Assembly: GCA_965369635.1 (NCBI GenBank)
Contig: CBDURC010000007.1
Span: 1 to 30,808, forward strand
From: UBA3071 sp965369635
Lineage (GTDB): Bacteria; Chloroflexota; Anaerolineae; UBA3071
Reading direction: 5' to 3'
DNA length: 30,808 nucleotides
Part shown: positions 30,367 through 30,808 of the stretch, one piece after another
Layout of the letters: every line of letters starts with the position of its first letter
How positions within the stretch are numbered: the stretch's first letter is position 1
Translations under genes and position numbers: made by a program
The notes under the pieces: model-generated
Databases searched by the model: none
The model's input: only the letters and a program-made list of their open reading frames with translations
What the model was told of the DNA's origin: nothing

Positions 30367-30379
30367 AGGCACAATTCGG
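30350..30379. promoter_or_regulatory. Dyad operator overlapping the promoter
   Basis: CCGAATTGTG (30350-30359) and CACAATTCGG (30370-30379) form a perfect 10+10 bp inverted repeat with a 10-bp centre that contains the -10. The left arm lies upstream of the start site, so the repeat cannot form an RNA hairpin in this transcript. It most simply reads as a repressor site. The repressor is not encoded in the window, as far as I can tell. Confidence 0.65.
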
Positions 30380-30588
30380 ACACAGGAGCAAGCAGGGTAT
30401 GATGTTGTTCGGCAAGCGAGACTCCAGGCAAATCAGGTTCAGGTGTTCCAGGCGCTCGCCTTGGGGAGTTTCGTCCTGCTGAGTGTTGTTATGGAGGTAG
30501 ACTTCACGTAATTGCCTTATTGGCAAGCCGCAACTGCAGTGCAGGCCGACTACCCAGACAGATTGATTTGGGGAGGCGGCCTTTTTTG
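30373..30588 (+). ncRNA. Candidate regulated small RNA of about 215 nt
   Basis: The interval runs from a strong promoter to an intrinsic terminator. No large open frame lies within it on the plus strand. Internal stems include A-C-T-C-C/G-G-A-G-T with AGGC/GCCT inside it (about 30421-30470) and TTGCC/GGCAA (about 30512-30526). I find no match to 6S RNA, SRP RNA, RNase P, tmRNA, T-box or a riboswitch motif that I know. A small frame at 30399-30482 (27 codons, starting M-M-L-F-G-K-R-D-S and rich in Arg) has a weak ribosome-binding site, so a small protein or leader peptide is an alternative. Confidence 0.5.
30543..30587 (+). terminator. Intrinsic terminator of the candidate small RNA
   Basis: AGGCCG (30543-30548) pairs with CGGCCT (30577-30582). 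CT/AG and CCC/GGG continue the stem, with two A-G mismatches and a 14-base loop. Six T's follow at 30582-30587. Confidence 0.7.
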
Positions 30589-30614
30589 TTGCTGGAGTTT
30601 GGCGAATCTCAGAG

Positions 30615-30664
30615 TGCCCTGCATGTAGGGCATGATCACCGATGAACCACAGGACGCGTGGTTC
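30615..30664. repeat. Two small hairpins beside the right-hand palindromic element
   Basis: TGCCCT/AGGGCA (30615-30632) and GAACCAC/GTGGTTC (30644-30664) are perfect stems of 6 and 7 bp. Neither has a T-run. They lie between the small-RNA terminator and the element. Confidence 0.5.
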
Positions 30665-30668
30665 GTAA

Positions 30669-30786
30669 TGGCGACTCAACGCCATCAAGTTAAGCGTAGT
30701 TTAGCCCCTCGTGGGCGTCTTGTGGCGGAAAAGACGGGCACAAGGCCCTATGCTACACCTTGACCTAATGACATTGAGTGGCGACT
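30669..30786. mobile_element. Palindromic MITE-like element (family 1), uninterrupted copy
   Basis: The 102-bp element at 30677-30778 has imperfect inverted arms and is flanked by the perfect 8-bp direct repeat TGGCGACT (30669-30676 and 30779-30786). It aligns with both halves of the interrupted element at 262-502 and serves as the empty-site reference for the family 2 insertion there. No coding sequence is present from 30277 to the end of the window apart from the small frame noted in the candidate RNA. Confidence 0.75.
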
Positions 30787-30808
30787 TCAGTCGCTTTCGC
30801 CCCATTTG

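Noticed and set aside
30350..30379. Resemblance of the dyad to the lac operator (AATTGTG/CACAATT half-sites)
   Set aside because: The half-sites match, but the space between them is 10 bp rather than 6 in the ideal lac operator, and no LacI-type gene is in the window. I treat the likeness as possibly accidental.
30305..30688. 127-codon frame on the minus strand at the right end
   Set aside because: It crosses the promoter, dyad, candidate RNA and terminator of the plus strand, has an unusual composition (many His and Cys) and shows no family motif or ribosome-binding site, so it looks like a chance frame.

Overview
The window is GC-rich and gene-dense. Its gene content suggests a Chloroflexota bacterium, perhaps an Anaerolineae/Caldilineae-type lineage: a LysM/L,D-transpeptidase, a degenerate zinc-ribbon methylase-like protein, a ParB-like protein of unknown role and mixed FucI/AraB/XylB sugar genes. 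That placement is inference; there is no rRNA or other phylogenetic marker here. I found no tRNA, rRNA, CRISPR, prophage or transposase gene.

Layout. 1-580 has no recognisable gene. It holds a promoter and two nested palindromic, MITE-like elements. 581-4390 carries a small protein built of two helical repeats, a papain-like protease that starts with the same helical module, and an overlapping histone-deacetylase-family hydrolase. 4587-8207 carries ndk, then rsfS and a degenerate methyltransferase on the minus strand. 8415-10393 has a sugar-nucleotide epimerase and a convergent LysM/YkuD transpeptidase. 10776-14440 has a ParB-like protein with a predicted leaderless mRNA, pyruvate kinase and an Ldh2-type dehydrogenase. 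14525-16450 (minus) has a membrane-anchored DUF4367-like protein and a GNAT acetyltransferase. 16731 starts a nitroreductase gene.

From about 17800 to 27133 lies a pentose/deoxy-sugar block: a UroD remnant, a FucI-family isomerase, a second isomerase of the L-fucose/L-arabinose type, XylB, AraD, a second FGGY kinase and AraB. Together they could carry L-arabinose (or a related sugar) through ribulose 5-phosphate to xylulose 5-phosphate. No classical AraA, transporter or regulator is present, so one of the two isomerases probably fills the AraA step. A CapA-like lipoprotein with an N-terminal binding-protein-like domain and a PfkB kinase follow.

The last 530 bases have no convincing large gene. 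They hold a strong promoter overlapped by a perfect 10+10 bp dyad, about 215 nt of potential transcript ending in an intrinsic terminator, two hairpins, and an uninterrupted copy of the palindromic element that sits interrupted at the left end. The candidate regulated small RNA and the nested palindromic elements with target-site duplications are the most unusual things here. Many intergenic gaps also carry short tandem repeats of 7-10 bp, each with a different unit.
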